From the NCBI GenBank assembly GCA_021234155.1, contig JAJEKV010000065.1, forward strand, positions 6,206,446 through 6,270,445: DNA of 64,000 nt, in the 5' to 3' direction. This DNA comes from Isoetes taiwanensis. Lineage: Eukaryota; Streptophyta; Lycopodiopsida; Isoetales; Isoetaceae. Shown here one piece after another: positions 24,085 through 35,193 of the stretch. Under the pieces are notes generated by a model. That model saw only the letters and a list, made by a program, of their open reading frames with translations. It ran no database searches and was not told the origin of the DNA. The position numbers and the translations under genes are program-made. How positions within the stretch are numbered: position 1 is the stretch's first letter; each line of letters starts with the position of its first letter.

Positions 24085-24310
24085 GTGAGAAGAGTTGGTT
24101 AAGGGGTTTCCTTTCAGATCTCCCTTGCGAGGGTGATGGGGATGGGTGTTCGATTCCTCTCTAATCCAAATATTTTGACTAAAAAGTGGGCCACCGGAGG
24201 GTTGCCAAGAAGCTTCTGGAAGCCACTAGATCCGACGACCGAGAACTGCTGGCTGCTATATAAAGAAGCTTTAAAAAGCCACCAGTAATTATTATTATGC
24301 TAGGATATTA
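24085..24310 (+). mobile_element. tRNA-derived SINE-like element
   Basis: A box A-like AGAGTTGGTTAAGGGG (about 24090-24105) is followed about 40 bp later by a good box B, GTGTTCGATTCCT (about 24146-24158). This is the spacing of an internal Pol III promoter from a tRNA. It does not fold as an intact tRNA gene in my reading. The downstream part up to about 24310 would be the SINE body; its end is not sharply defined. Confidence 0.5.
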
Positions 24311-24634
24311 TTATTATATAAAGAGATATCTTACAATTTCATCAAGAGGCATATTTATATGCTATAGATGGAACTTTCAGATGGTAGAAAATATGTTTAT
24401 ACATTTCACATGTTCTACTGTACAGTGTCGTCATGTTCCTAAGCTTTCAACTTGAATATCCTTACTATCCTCACAACAAATCCATGAGGATAGGATCAAC
24501 ATACATCTTTTGACTCATAGGTGGCAAAATAAGCAGTATATCTACATAGCAAAACTTTGATTGATCTAGATGCATAGTTTTTCTTTCGCCATAGCAACAA
24601 CTATCTAGCCTCCACATAGAATGAAAAGCCTTTA

Positions 24635-24927
24635 TGATATGGTCTATGGGGTATGGGATAAAGCCTTGGAAAGGTTGGGGCCCATTGGATAACGATGTCC
24701 TCGAAGGATTCGCCCTCTTGGTGTGTTGGCTATCACTATAGGTGCTAGTGTGTAACGATGTGTTCCACATGCTTGAGGACAAGCATCTCGAGAAAGGGGG
24801 GGAATTGATATGGTCTATGGGGTATGGGATAAAGCCTTGGAAAGGTTGGGGCCCATTGGATAACGATTTCCTCGAAAAATCCGTCCCTTGGTGTGTTGGC
24901 TATCACTAGAGGTGCTAGTGCGTAACA
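24635..24927 (+). mobile_element. Ultra-short LTR element (SMART-like), 293 bp, with target duplication
   Basis: Two LTRs of about 122 bp (24635 to about 24757 and 24806-24927), both starting TGATATGGTCTATGGGG and ending GTAAC/GTAACA, are roughly 93% identical by eye. Only about 49 bp lie between them. That interior ends in a polypurine tract, GAGAAAGGGGGGG (24791-24803), preceded by GAGGACAAGCATC, a word also found before the tract of the 380-bp element at 7609. The element is flanked by a perfect 5-bp direct repeat, CTTTA (24630-24634 and 24928-24932), the length expected for retroviral-type integration. There is no coding capacity and no readable Met-tRNA primer site. Confidence 0.85.
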
Positions 24928-24943
24928 CTTTATTTGAGTAATA

Positions 24944-25125
24944 GTTGGTTAATGCCTTTGAAGCATTTATGAAGTTTTGATTTATCGCCACTAATAAAGG
25001 TCGATAAACTAATGTTTAAGTCCTAAAAAATACCGTTGGTTAATGCCTTTGAAGCATTTATGAAGTTTTGATTTATCGCCACTAATAAAGGTCGATAAAC
25101 TAATGTTTAAGTCCTAAAAAATACC
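24944..25125 (+). repeat. 91-bp tandem duplication
   Basis: Positions 24944-25034 are repeated at 25035-25125 with no difference that I can find. The unit begins GTTGGTTAATGCC and ends AAAAAATACC. It lies 16 bp downstream of the ultra-short LTR element. Perfect identity implies a recent duplication or assembly duplication. Confidence 0.9.
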
Positions 25126-26800
25126 ATGTACGATCCCTTTTGTTTGTCTGGTCCATTTTAGAAATTGTGGTTATTTTTAAATGCTGGAAAAAAGCATGGT
25201 CTAATTTTTTTTTTTTTTTTGAAAGATGGTCTAAATTTTTGGATGCTGAAAAAAAAAAAAAAAAAAAAAACACCCTTTAAAATCTGATAACAGACTTTCA
25301 TCCTTAGTACTCCTTGCAGGAATACCAAGTCTGCAATTAGCAGCCCTAGGACAACTTACAGGCACAGTTACCTAGGCCAAGACTAGATTCAAGAACTTTA
25401 ATTTTATCATTATATATCATAACTGGAACATGTCAAAATGAACGCATAATGTCAATTTCAAATAACACCTTTGGAATTAGTTTCTGTTTCTAATATTCAG
25501 AATACATGACAGGCTTAAACTAGAATATCAGTTAAGAGTAGACCTGTGTATCCTCTTGATATCAATATTAAATGATTTTCCATATTCAAAACATTAAATA
25601 ACACATAAGTTTCAAGATTGACAATTTGATTCAAGCAGAGACTATATTCTGCTGTAAATATTTCCCATTTTCCTTTTGGAACGTACTTACTTGCTTATTT
25701 GAAGTCTTGTACATCAAATTTGAAAATGTAAAGAAACAATCCATCAAAGCATGGAGCAAGAAACCTGGTTACCTGCAGTAGAACCAAAGGACAGGTTAGC
25801 CTTAATGGGGTAAGAGCCTAAGCTACTAACGGGTAAGCATTAGGTTTCTTGGGTATTCCCTTCACCATGACTTTAATGGTACTAGTGTCATTATGTAGTC
25901 ATTGAAAAACTCAGATTTCGGGACTTATGCACAAAGCAAATTCATATCTTGTCCTAATTACCCAATGACAGATTCTGCCTAGCATGTAGTCATAATTGTC
26001 CGAGCAAATAGTCACAGGGTATTCCCTTACCATGGAGTTATATCTGAAGCCCAACTAAACATTTATACTTACGCGTACACATACATCATTATTGTAAGCA
26101 AGTGTAGTGCAGTCCGTAACCACCTATGCAGTTGTATCAGCCAGCATTTACTGCTTATGCCCACACTCTATGTGGCTTGGATCTATAATTTATTTGTTTA
26201 CCATCTAGTTGTGTCAGTACATAAAAGCCTTATCCCTCATGGTAAGAGTCAGCAACTAAACTTCCAGCTCATATATGGTTCAGTAAATAAGGGATCCAGC
26301 TAATTTCTCCAAGTTTAAAGTTATAATAACCCATTAAATCTTATATGCCAATCAGGATATACCACTGACCAATGCATTATCTCTTCCCAACTTCTTAAAA
26401 GCAAGAAGTCATTACATGTTTTATTCCTGCACAAATTAGCATCTAACATTTGTGCATCTAACAACCATTCCAATGACCTAATCTTCATGCATACATTAGC
26501 AATAACTTGAATAAATTTCATATCAACACTTATTTAGTGAGTAACAGATCCAGCAATCTTTAAACTCAGCATGTAATCACAAAAATACAATGAATATATT
26601 AATTCCCCTATTTCTTGCTACAATCTTCATTTGCCAGATCTATAAGATCTTCATTTGCCAGATCTATAAGAATATTCAAATCGTAAAACCAAAAAGAACC
26701 TGATTATTGTGCGCTCTCGGATAGCTCCAGTTGTCTTGTTGTTATTTTCATTGCCTTCTAACTTCATCTGTCCATAGCATGCCCTCTTAGGATCATTTCT
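25126..26800. other. Intergenic; poly-T and poly-A tracts, small tandem repeat
   Basis: Poly-T at about 25206-25220 and poly-A at about 25251-25270 flank a short segment that starts with related GGTCTAA-TTTT words. A 24-bp tandem duplication containing CATTTGCCAGATCTATAAGA is at about 26626-26673. I see no gene. Confidence 0.4.
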
Positions 26801-28015
26801 TTGGCATGTTTTGGTCAGCTTTTTTCTGCTTCTCGGCGACAATGGCAAAGGCAGATACAACGAATTGCCAAGGGAGATGCCAGATCTTCAAGAGAAAATA
26901 TGGGCCAAATAGAAGAGCGAAATGCAGCAGAACTTGGTTTACCACATGCAACGATCCTCTCGCACAAAGGAATACCTCTTTCTAGTGGAATCCACTTTTG
27001 TCTTATAGCACCGCCATGGCCGTTCATGTTGCACAAACGGCAGCCGGCTGTCCACTATTTGAACGAAAACCTAACTTCGAACCCTAAAATGAGTTCGTCT
27101 AAGGTAAAACGAATTAATATTTTCAGAAAATACAAAGGCAGAATATGCCCTTTTCCCTTTTTTGGGAGATTATCAAGGTAATCCAAAAGTGAAACATAGC
27201 ATACTGCAACTCAAGATTCATACATATACATGGCAAAATAAACATCCCAATATGTTAACATCTATGTAACAAAACCAAGGGGAAAGAAGGCATGACAATT
27301 TTAACAAGGGCTAAAAATATGCCATGCATGTGCATGCAACAAAGCCTTTTAGGCAAATGGCAACTTGCATGTAAGGAGCACATGCTGTTTTCCAAAACGT
27401 GAGCCATAATGCAACCATAAGTCAACTCCAATTTTAGAGTCCAAAAGTGAAATTTCCATATTCCACATGTTAATGTCAACATCAATTTTGTTTAATCAAA
27501 TGACTATTTGTTATTTGCCATATTGCTACAAGAACAACCCTTCAAACAGGCACAACCCTATGGTTTATTCCATGCCTGACAAACTATCATCTATATTTTA
27601 CCATAACATGGCCATTTTTTCAGAGATATCAATTACATGGCACATATGCCTTCATTGCATATTCTGGGATATCATATATTGGCCATTATGTTGGCAACCT
27701 CATGTGCATCATATTTGAGCTAACTATATAATTTCTACTTTAAAAAAAAAAAAAAAAAAAAAACATAGTCTAATTTAAAATCAGCTATATTCTAAACATA
27801 TATAAGGCAGTGGTATTTTTTGTTTGAGGGTAATATTTTTCGCCAACAAAAAACCTGGGAGAGACACGTGGATGCCATATATATTCTAATATATTCAAAA
27901 AGCACTTATTAAAAAAAAGCCAAAGATATCCCCCTCCCGTATCATATCCTAGGGATTTAGATTCCAAATCTTGCCTAAGATTTGGACACAAATTCTAAAA
28001 CGTGCCCAGCATGCA
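26801..28015. other. No recognised gene
   Basis: Open frames of about 70-126 codons overlap on both strands around 26801-27181 but show no family I recognise. A poly-A run is at about 27741-27764. The stretch before 28015 may be promoter sequence of a transcript starting near 28050. Confidence 0.3.
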
Positions 28016-28019
28016 CGCA

Positions 28020-28069
28020 TATAAATAGGAGGCCTTTGTATGCTCTCGCACCCTGTCGCCATAGACCAG
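28020..28069 (+). promoter_or_regulatory. Candidate core promoter and first exon/intron boundary
   Basis: A TATA box, TATAAATAG (28020-28028), is followed about 30 bp later by a plausible transcription start and then a strong splice donor, CCAG|GTAAG (28066-28074). A G-box-like CACGTG lies upstream near 27865. The short exon could encode an N-terminal peptide from the ATG near 28040, but I cannot identify a continuation. Inference only. Confidence 0.3.
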
Positions 28070-28074
28070 GTAAG

Positions 28075-29110
28075 AAAAATTTGTGCTGCATCTCTCTGGC
28101 TATGGCGTTCTTTGATCGGGTTTTTTTTATTTTGTGGATGCAATTGTTATTGGATTTCTCAGAAACGAAGGAGAGTTGTATCGGCACATCTGCAAGTCCT
28201 CACTGAAGCACTGCTTTATCACTTTTTATGCCCAACCAAACAGAGTGGAGGGCTTCGGCACCATAGCCGCACTCTTGACTTTCTAGGGTTTTGCCAGTCG
28301 TTGGTTCTTCCTATTTTGCTATAAATGACATCAGCAGGTAAATTTTTGCTTTTAATTTCGATTCATTCGATTTGGAGAGTTCCTGTGTGGTCTATCAGTA
28401 GCAGACCAGCAGTTAGATGTTCTTTCAAGAAAGCTACTGCTTTTGTCTGCGATTTCAATTTTCTGGGAGCTCTCTTTGTGCTTCAAACATTGCTTGGCCA
28501 TCCTGTTCCATCAACAAGAGCCGTAGCCTAGCCCAAGATGCTATAAATTTGGACTGTTGCGGCTTCTGTCATTGTGAAGGCACTAGCTTCATCTGGTTAT
28601 CTGAGAACTGGCGATCGCAAGGCATAGACTTAAATGCAGAATAGAAAAGGTGGCATTTCATCGAGCTTTAGAAGAGCTCCAGTGAATCTTTGTAACGGAT
28701 ATGTTCTTGCCGTAATCTCTATTTTTCATAACCACACCCTTCTTGGCATTCTTGGGATCTAAAATCAAATCGCCATGACCTTTGAGGATGAAGCATAGGG
28801 CTTTTTGATAATAAGATCGATTGATAATAAGAACTTTGTCTTATCGTAAGTTTTTATAGGGATTTTGGTTCTCAATTTGAAACTTTGCGCTACTTGAGGG
28901 ATTGGTACTTTCAAGCACTCACCGTAATAAACTCGTTGTATTATAGGTGTTTTGGGTGTTTCTCCGATCCATGTACCATCAAGCCATTGCTTGGCAACAT
29001 TTATCATTTCATCGTTGATTTTCTCTTGGTGTAACTTACCAAGTATGATATTTATTCATAAATTTAAAGTTTACATAATATGGTTTGTTTGTTGGTTGAA
29101 AATATGTGCA
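28075..29110. other. No recognised gene
   Basis: An 80-codon minus-strand frame at 28765-29007 has a protein-like composition (PKTPIIQRVYYGECLKVPIP) but I do not recognise it. Nothing else is supported. Confidence 0.3.
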
Positions 29111-29264
29111 AATGGTGACATTTAAAAGCGATCCGCAATAATGGCCATTTGTCTTGCAATTACCACTCCTATTGGTATAGTCATGGGCGTTGGTGTCTCT
29201 AAAAATTATAATGCCAACATCCCAAGGGCCATCGTTGTTGAAGGACTGTTTGATTCAGTTTCCT
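29111..29264 (+). pseudogene. ZIP-family metal transporter, single exon-like fragment
   Basis: The frame from 29141 reads 'MAICLAITTPIGIVMGVGVS', then 'KNYNANIPRAIVVEGLFDSVS'. This is the conserved transmembrane segment V and following loop of plant ZIP zinc/iron transporters (LTTPIGI-IGIG-S--YN-NSP-ALI-EG-F-S-S). Just upstream, 'FKS' and 'AI' would fit the preceding 'F---SAAIMA' part after a 1-base shift near 29132. The expected next helix (AGILIYMALVDLIA) is not recognisable. The histidine of segment IV and the other helices are absent nearby. It may be one exon of a gene with distant exons, or a lone fragment; I favour a fragment. Confidence 0.6.
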
Positions 29265-31765
29265 ATCAGTTTTATATCCAATTTTTTCTGATTTTTTTAT
29301 GGGTTACAGATAAAATAGATATTCTTGGTCGGTCAAAATTCAAGTCGGTTATGTATTTACCTCTGCTATTCATGTTTTTTGTTTGAACCTCATGTTACTT
29401 GATGTTTTGGAATGCCATAATGCTCACAAAGCATGTAGAAGAGTTTTGAAACAACTCAACAATAACCAAATGATGGATAATTATTCTCTCTTTCTATAGC
29501 TTATGCTACTTACACTTCTGGCGATAACTCCTCAGGATAGTTTAATCAATGAATCTCAAAAAACATGTTAATTCATGTCTCTGATCAAGTACTATATGCA
29601 GATTGTATATGCAAGTTGCAGTACTGTTGGCATGCTTCAAAGAAAATTGAGAAATTTTATCTTGAATTAAGTCTTTAACAAAACAGGTTTGAACTTATCT
29701 TTCAATTTCGCATTTGAGTTGTCATTCTAGTTTTACTTTCCACATTGACGGAATCCCACCACAATAGCACGTTAATGCAAGTCTTTGCTAGTTGGAAGCA
29801 GCAACCAAGTCCAAGGGAGAAACATTTTTATAGTAAAACAAGGTATGCACCTATGTTTGTTTGTGAATGTGTTTGTTTATGAAAGATTTGCCATGGATTC
29901 AACAAAAGCCCTGGGAGCAATGTCTTTTATGATAGTATGCCATTACAAAATGGAAGTGTTGTATTTATAAGCATGCAACTGATAGTCAGCCTTATGTGGA
30001 CTTGCAGTGCATTGTCTATAACTAACCTTGCCTCATTTTTTGCAATCGTAGTTGCATATCTTTGCTTTGGCAATGACATGCATTCCCACATGCAACATTC
30101 CAATATTGCAATATGAACAAGTATGTCCTTGCTACTACTAACTTCCGACATGTCCCTAATTCTCCGATTCATACCCACATAAATCTGACGTACATAAGTC
30201 AATACGAAGGAATCTTCTGACACAAATTTTTCACTATTAAATCCTGTTTATCAAGAAAATCTTTCGTGATCATTCAGAGATTTACAAATCCGCCCTTGCA
30301 GGAGTAAGTCGGGGAAGGCTGCCGCGATAAATTTCTTGTATATTGTATCCGGTATATATTTTATAAAGGCGACAAATTATCTAATAGAGCTTAAAAGAAA
30401 ATAAAATTGAACCCTGTTTCAAAGGTTCTGTTTTATCTGAATACAGTTGTTTCCTTCGTTCCTTCTGGAGGAAACCAAATAACGAGAATGAAACATTGAA
30501 TATTCCCGTGCATCTAATGCCAATGGCCCCTTCTTTATTTGTAGGCATTGTGAATTATCCAACTCATTTGAAAAATCTAAACTCCCAAGTAAGATCCAAC
30601 CCAAATGCACATTTTCTTATGGACTTGTAAAAATTGTGGTATGTTTAATACATTAGTTGCAGGAACTGCAGCAACTGACAAAGGAGCTTCAAACTAATAT
30701 GGTATTCTCAGTTTAAAAAGCGATCCTACTAAATCAGATTCCCAATTTGTAAAGCTCCATGTATTTAACAATGCATAATACAATTGTCCCAATGTGTGAT
30801 TGTCACCCTTTGTTCTATCAATTTTCCATGTCATTCTAGACTAGAACATGCCCTTGCCATTTTGGCCATGGCCATATTGCCCTCGAATTTTATTCTTATA
30901 ACACCCTCTGGCCAGGGTGTTATCTACCCCTTGTTCCACTCATCGACAGCACAATGGCTTAAGAATGCTGATGATTTTTTTTGGTGTGCAGGAGCGACCA
31001 CTACAAAAAATGTGCAGCTCCAAGCTTTTGTGTGCAAGGGGGACATAAGGAGACGGAAGCATATGCTCGAGTTTTTAGAGCAAATGCTTTCGCATGCACA
31101 GATGCAGAATGTAAGGCAGAAACTCCACAAGAAATTCCGCCATAACTTAGCTAGAGCACAATTTCTCTTTAGAATGCCACGTGTTATAATCTGAACCAAG
31201 TGTTTATTACTTCCAATAATCTGAACCAAGTGTTTATTACTTCCCGTAATTCACCGACGGTGCACATTACACTCCGTAGGGTTTTGAGGCCGGTTTTGGC
31301 AGCGCCTACGTAGTCCCAAAGATTTGCCTTCAAATCCATTCACAACTAGCTCTGTTGCAAGTGGTCTATCTGGTAGCCGTTTTCTCGATTGGACTTACAG
31401 ATCCTCAATTGTCCCAGTACCGATTCTGGAGGGACACAGGCTACCACCGATTGGGAACACCCTCCCGCAAAAGTCCCCATTATCTTCCGGACCCCTGTAC
31501 AATACTGCAAAAATACCATGTCGAACTTACCCAACTGCTTCTATCTAGCTAGAGACGGTTACTGCTGCAATGTCCTGACCGGCTAGAGGTAAAAGATGCA
31601 TTGTGTTGGGTTTGAACTCGTTGTCGCCTATTTCTCCTCCATACTGTTTAACAAAATATTTGTGTTGATAATAGGAATCAAGAAAACAAAAGCGCATGTT
31701 ATAAAGAAATTCATTTCGCATCTTCCATTTCAAAGTTGTACAAATCACTTTCCACATTAATTGAT
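29265..31765. other. Intergenic, with one dispersed motif and a 30-bp tandem repeat
   Basis: CCGCGATAAATTTCTTGTA at 30322-30340 recurs at the end of the window. A 30-bp tandem duplication, ATAATCTGAACC... (31186-31215 and 31216-31245), lies 520 bp beyond the MSH4 stop. Other open frames show no family. Confidence 0.4.
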
Positions 31766-31927
31766 TCAATTCAGCTTTCCATCAAAATAGTTGTCTTTTA
31801 ATTCCTTAAGATAGGAACGCAGAGCAGCTTCACTGAGATTTGAATACTTCAAACTCAGAAGTTTTTGGGCAATCCGATAATCCTTATTTAGTGATGGATC
31901 ATTACTGACATTTGCATGGTTTCTTTC
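31766..31927 (-). other. MSH4: MSH4 last exon and stop
   Basis: From CACCAG|GAA to a TGA stop (31766-31768). Reads ERNHANVSNDPSLNKDYRIA, then QKLLSLKYSNLSEAALRSYL. Length and position match the MSH4 C-terminus. Confidence 0.85.
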
Positions 31928-31998
31928 CTGGTGCATAACACAGATTATTAGATTATAATGTACTAATCCATTCAATGCACGTGGCAACAAAAGCTTAC

Positions 31999-32295
31999 AT
32001 TATCAGTAATCAGTTTTGTAATCTGTCGTGCATCTGTCACCACTGAAGGTGGTAAGCCGGCTAACTCTCCTAAAAGAAGTCCATAATTGGGAATATTTGT
32101 GCAGCCTTCCTTTAACATAAACTGTCCAGATGGGAAAAATCAGGACACATTCAAATTATTCATCAAAAATGCATGTCGACCTTGAAATCCATGTTGTTGA
32201 ATTTTAAGGCCACCACAAAATAGCATACTTGACGTTTTGGATAGAGCTTTGGAAGCTCAACTAACATCTTCATATGTGTGGCAAATATCACGTAC
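31999..32295 (-). other. MSH4: MSH4 exons with FATHMKML and GLPPSVVTDAR
   Basis: Two exons, 32181-32295 and 31999-32121, with proper TATAG/ACAG acceptors and GTCGAC/GTAAGC donors and an uninterrupted frame. They carry the switch-like FATH motif and the helix-turn-helix dimerisation part (GLLLGELAGLPPSVV). Confidence 0.9.
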
Positions 32296-32367
32296 CTATA
32301 TGTCCAACGTTTTTAAGAGAGATGTTGAAATGAAATGCTTTTGTTGGGTAATGCCATCATAACATAC

Positions 32368-32467
32368 ACTTTTAGTGATAGCAGATACTCGCAACAACTC
32401 CATGCAATGGCCACTCCATCTGATGATGAAGTAGATCTCCCAAGCTCATCAATAAGGGACCATGCTC
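32368..32467 (-). other. MSH4: MSH4 Walker B exon
   Basis: Contains IDELGRSTSSSDG and AIAWSCCEYLLSLK, the Walker B and ABC-like signature area of MutS proteins. Its 5' edge is out of frame with the previous exon by two bases, whereas the join to the next exon (LK + VYVIFATH) is in frame. Confidence 0.85.
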
Positions 32468-32646
32468 CTGGTGTGGTTGCCAACTTAGATGCTAAATGAG
32501 AGCACACGTCAAAATTTGTCCATACCTTGAACTGAGGTTTGGCAAAAATAAAAGCTAGTTCTCTCATCTCCATCATAAACTGCAAGGTTCATCAACATAT
32601 GCTGTAGTATACTACAGCTTCTTTCCTTTACTATAGTATGCCTTAC

Positions 32647-32800
32647 CGTGCTTGAGTTGAACTCAAGATCATCTCCAGTCCCAATTCGTGAAAAGGCTGT
32701 CTATTATCCTAAATGATGAATAATGAGCGACACATAACAGCCAACATGAGCAAGTATAGCTATCAGGGCTACTTGGTGAAGATACGTTGTCTTCCGGCTC
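32647..32800 (-). other. MSH4: MSH4 ATPase exon with altered Walker A and frame breaks
   Basis: Begins SRKTTYLHQVALIAILAHVG and ends RIGTGDDLEFNSST before a GTAAGG donor. The usual MSGKSTYL reads MSRKTTYL: the P-loop glycine is Arg, while the change of Ser to Thr is conservative. Between GCYV and RIGTG one base and then two bases are missing relative to the family, so the straight frame meets TAA and TAG. Confidence 0.8.
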
Positions 32801-32882
32801 CTGTAGAACCACACAACGCTGATGTTTTAAAAATTGACACAAAATGAGAAAACCTCATGCATGTAATGGAAGAATTTTACAC

Positions 32883-32941
32883 ATGTTGGGCCCTGTTACG
32901 ATAATCATATTTGATGCCTCAGATAAGAACGTGTTGTTGGC
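32883..32941 (-). other. MSH4: MSH4 exon ending in the Walker A start
   Basis: Reads ANNTFLSEASNMIIVTGPNM up to AT|GTGTAA. The codon for Met is split by the intron (AT + G), so the P-loop is divided between this exon and the next. Confidence 0.85.
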
Positions 32942-34845
32942 CTGAATCATGTAGAAATATTTGTATTTTGCGCGCAGCATCATAAATAGATCATTATAAT
33001 GATGTACGTACCACAAAATCCCCAGGGCATAAACTGTCAAGAATTGATGTCGTCCAGCTTCAATTACCATATTGGTCCATGCTCTTTACATTTGATAAAG
33101 TGTAGTTTAGCTAAACCAGTACTTAATAGTCAATCTGAAAAAACTTCCATGCTTCATTCCATAATGGATCTTGTAGCAGGGACCAAGCCTGGTAAATTGT
33201 GAGTGATATTGGCACTTGGTAAAGCAGTGCTACCCTCGGTACAATGAATATCAAGCTTCGGGATGTTGGGGATCTTTATCAGGCTCTGAGAATGTCTTTA
33301 TGGCAAGGTGATGGTTTAAAAATCAACTAGATCCAGCAAGTAAATAATTTGAAACTGACAGGACACAACTTATGAAAAAAATCACCCTACATGGTCCCAC
33401 ATACATTTGAGCTGGTATATAGATCTAATTCCAGATGAACACATTCACTCACCAGTAAATTCTGGCCGACTATAACTGCCTGGAGGCTTGCTGGATACCA
33501 TGAAAGCAAAGGCATTAACCAGCATGTCTATCGGGAAATGGACTCAGAGAGTAAGCTGAGAATCGGAATTTCTTCTCTGATGGTTCAAGATCTGTCCATG
33601 AGAAAGGATTGGCCCATAAAACCTGTACAGGATTATAAAAATAAATGCATATTCTAGCAAGGCAAAATGACTCAACGGAAATGGAAGTCAACAACACATG
33701 TCCCGACCTCTCTAGAGTGGTGAGGGTAATCACGTGGGACATTATGCCAAATCCCTTTATGACTGATGAAATATAACAACAAAACCTGGCTAGTATTTTT
33801 TAGCTTTCAGGAAAGTTTTCCATTTTTCAATAATAATAAACTTTTGATGCTACTTTGAGAGAGAGATATACAATAGGGTTGATCATTACCCTACATAAGG
33901 TATTAAAATTAAAAAAATTCATATTACATTCAGTTACATTACATCTCCTAAGTCATATATGAACAAAACTGAATTGCAAACCTTCAAGACAGAGCTCTGT
34001 CCTTGAATAGCATTCAAGAGCAGCCTTTGTATTCCTGACATTCAACTGGAATCAGGAAAGTGAAGATTAGTAAACATAAAACTATCAACACAACATCAAG
34101 GCTATAAATAGAAGCTTCTCTGATTTGTCTATAGTTGGTTTATTATAATGGGTATTTTACAACTTGGTACAACAACATCCATCGCACTTAATCTCTGACT
34201 TTTGTCAAGATGGCCCAGTGCCATGATTAATTCAAGAGATCTGCAGACTCTGAGAATCAAATTTATGTTACAGTTTATTCCTGTTTTGATACCGTCTGAG
34301 ACAAATGCCTGTGTTGATATACTTTAAATGTTCATAGAGACACATTATGTGCATATTCGATTGCAATGCTTGAGATGGGATTCATATGGGACAAGATGTC
34401 AACCATAAGTAAGAAAACTGGTATAACTAGTGCAACAGATGTATCTTACCACAACACAGAAGGTATGGCCACACTATTTTAGACACTAGCAATTTTGCAT
34501 GTCTTCACCACACAAGTTACTTCTGTTTTTTAGCTACCAGGTCTAATTAGAGACTCTTTAACCACATGACTGCTCTTGCCGAGACACAAGTCCTCGAGGA
34601 GATGCTGCCTTGCTGAGTTTCTAAGGAATCCCTCACCAGGATGGCAGCAATTCAATGAACTGCTCCCATGGTCTTTTTCCCCAACATGTAAAGCTCAAAA
34701 GCCCATCCTATAGGGGTAGGAAAACTCACAGATGTTAACTCCGAGGGTTGAACAATGGACGTTCTTCCCTCGTTTCACCACCTACAAAAACCACATACAT
34801 TAGATCCTGATCTACCCTGGCAGCAACTAGCATTTTTTGACCAAC

Positions 34846-34959
34846 CTGTATGAATATTTTGGGAAGGGTTACTTGATGAAGGTCCTTTTCTGGAATGGTA
34901 ATGTAAAACCACTCTTGGAGTTGTAAAGCATCTTTAAATTGGGTAAGTTGTATTCTTCT
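34846..34959 (-). other. MSH4: MSH4 exon block, REEYNLPNLK to PKIFIQ
   Basis: Intact frame with TATAG acceptor and CAG|GTTGG donor. Contains EEYNLPNLK, SGFYITIPEKDL and LPKIFIQ, matching the MSH4 lever/clamp part. Confidence 0.85.
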
Positions 34960-35053
34960 CTATACCTTTTGCAAGGTTATGAATCGCTGGAGGATTACAG
35001 ATCTAATTACATTATGATAGCCTTTGAACAAAATATCTGATTTAAAAACTTAC

Positions 35054-35193
35054 CTTGGTAGTGTCACAGAATATCTTCCTTGCAACGTCAAGAAAAACCA
35101 TCAATACCAGCTTTAACAGCAAAACATTGTTGTGTACGAGCAACAAAGGGTACTTTTGCATGCAGCACATCCTCATCAATCACATCTCTGATC
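35054..35193 (-). other. MSH4: MSH4 exon block, DVLHAKVPFVARTQQCFA
   Basis: A TATACAG acceptor and AAG|GTAAG donor enclose a clear MSH4 core segment that ends in RKIFCDTTK after a one-base shift. The shift is an extra base in the A-run at 35092-35096 (T-run on the coding strand), after AGIDGF. Confidence 0.85.

Noticed and set aside
24085-24165. A possible functional tRNA gene
   Set aside because: Box A- and box B-like words are present, but I cannot pair an acceptor stem or an anticodon arm, so a SINE origin is more likely. The same holds for 45556-45845, 51325-51640 and 53481-53540.
26801-27181. A 126-codon + frame overlapping a 73-codon minus frame as a gene
   Set aside because: No family resemblance on either strand and no clear splice or promoter context; too little to call a gene.
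28765-29007. An 80-codon minus-strand frame as a protein gene
   Set aside because: Protein-like composition but no recognised domain, no start context and no neighbouring exons.
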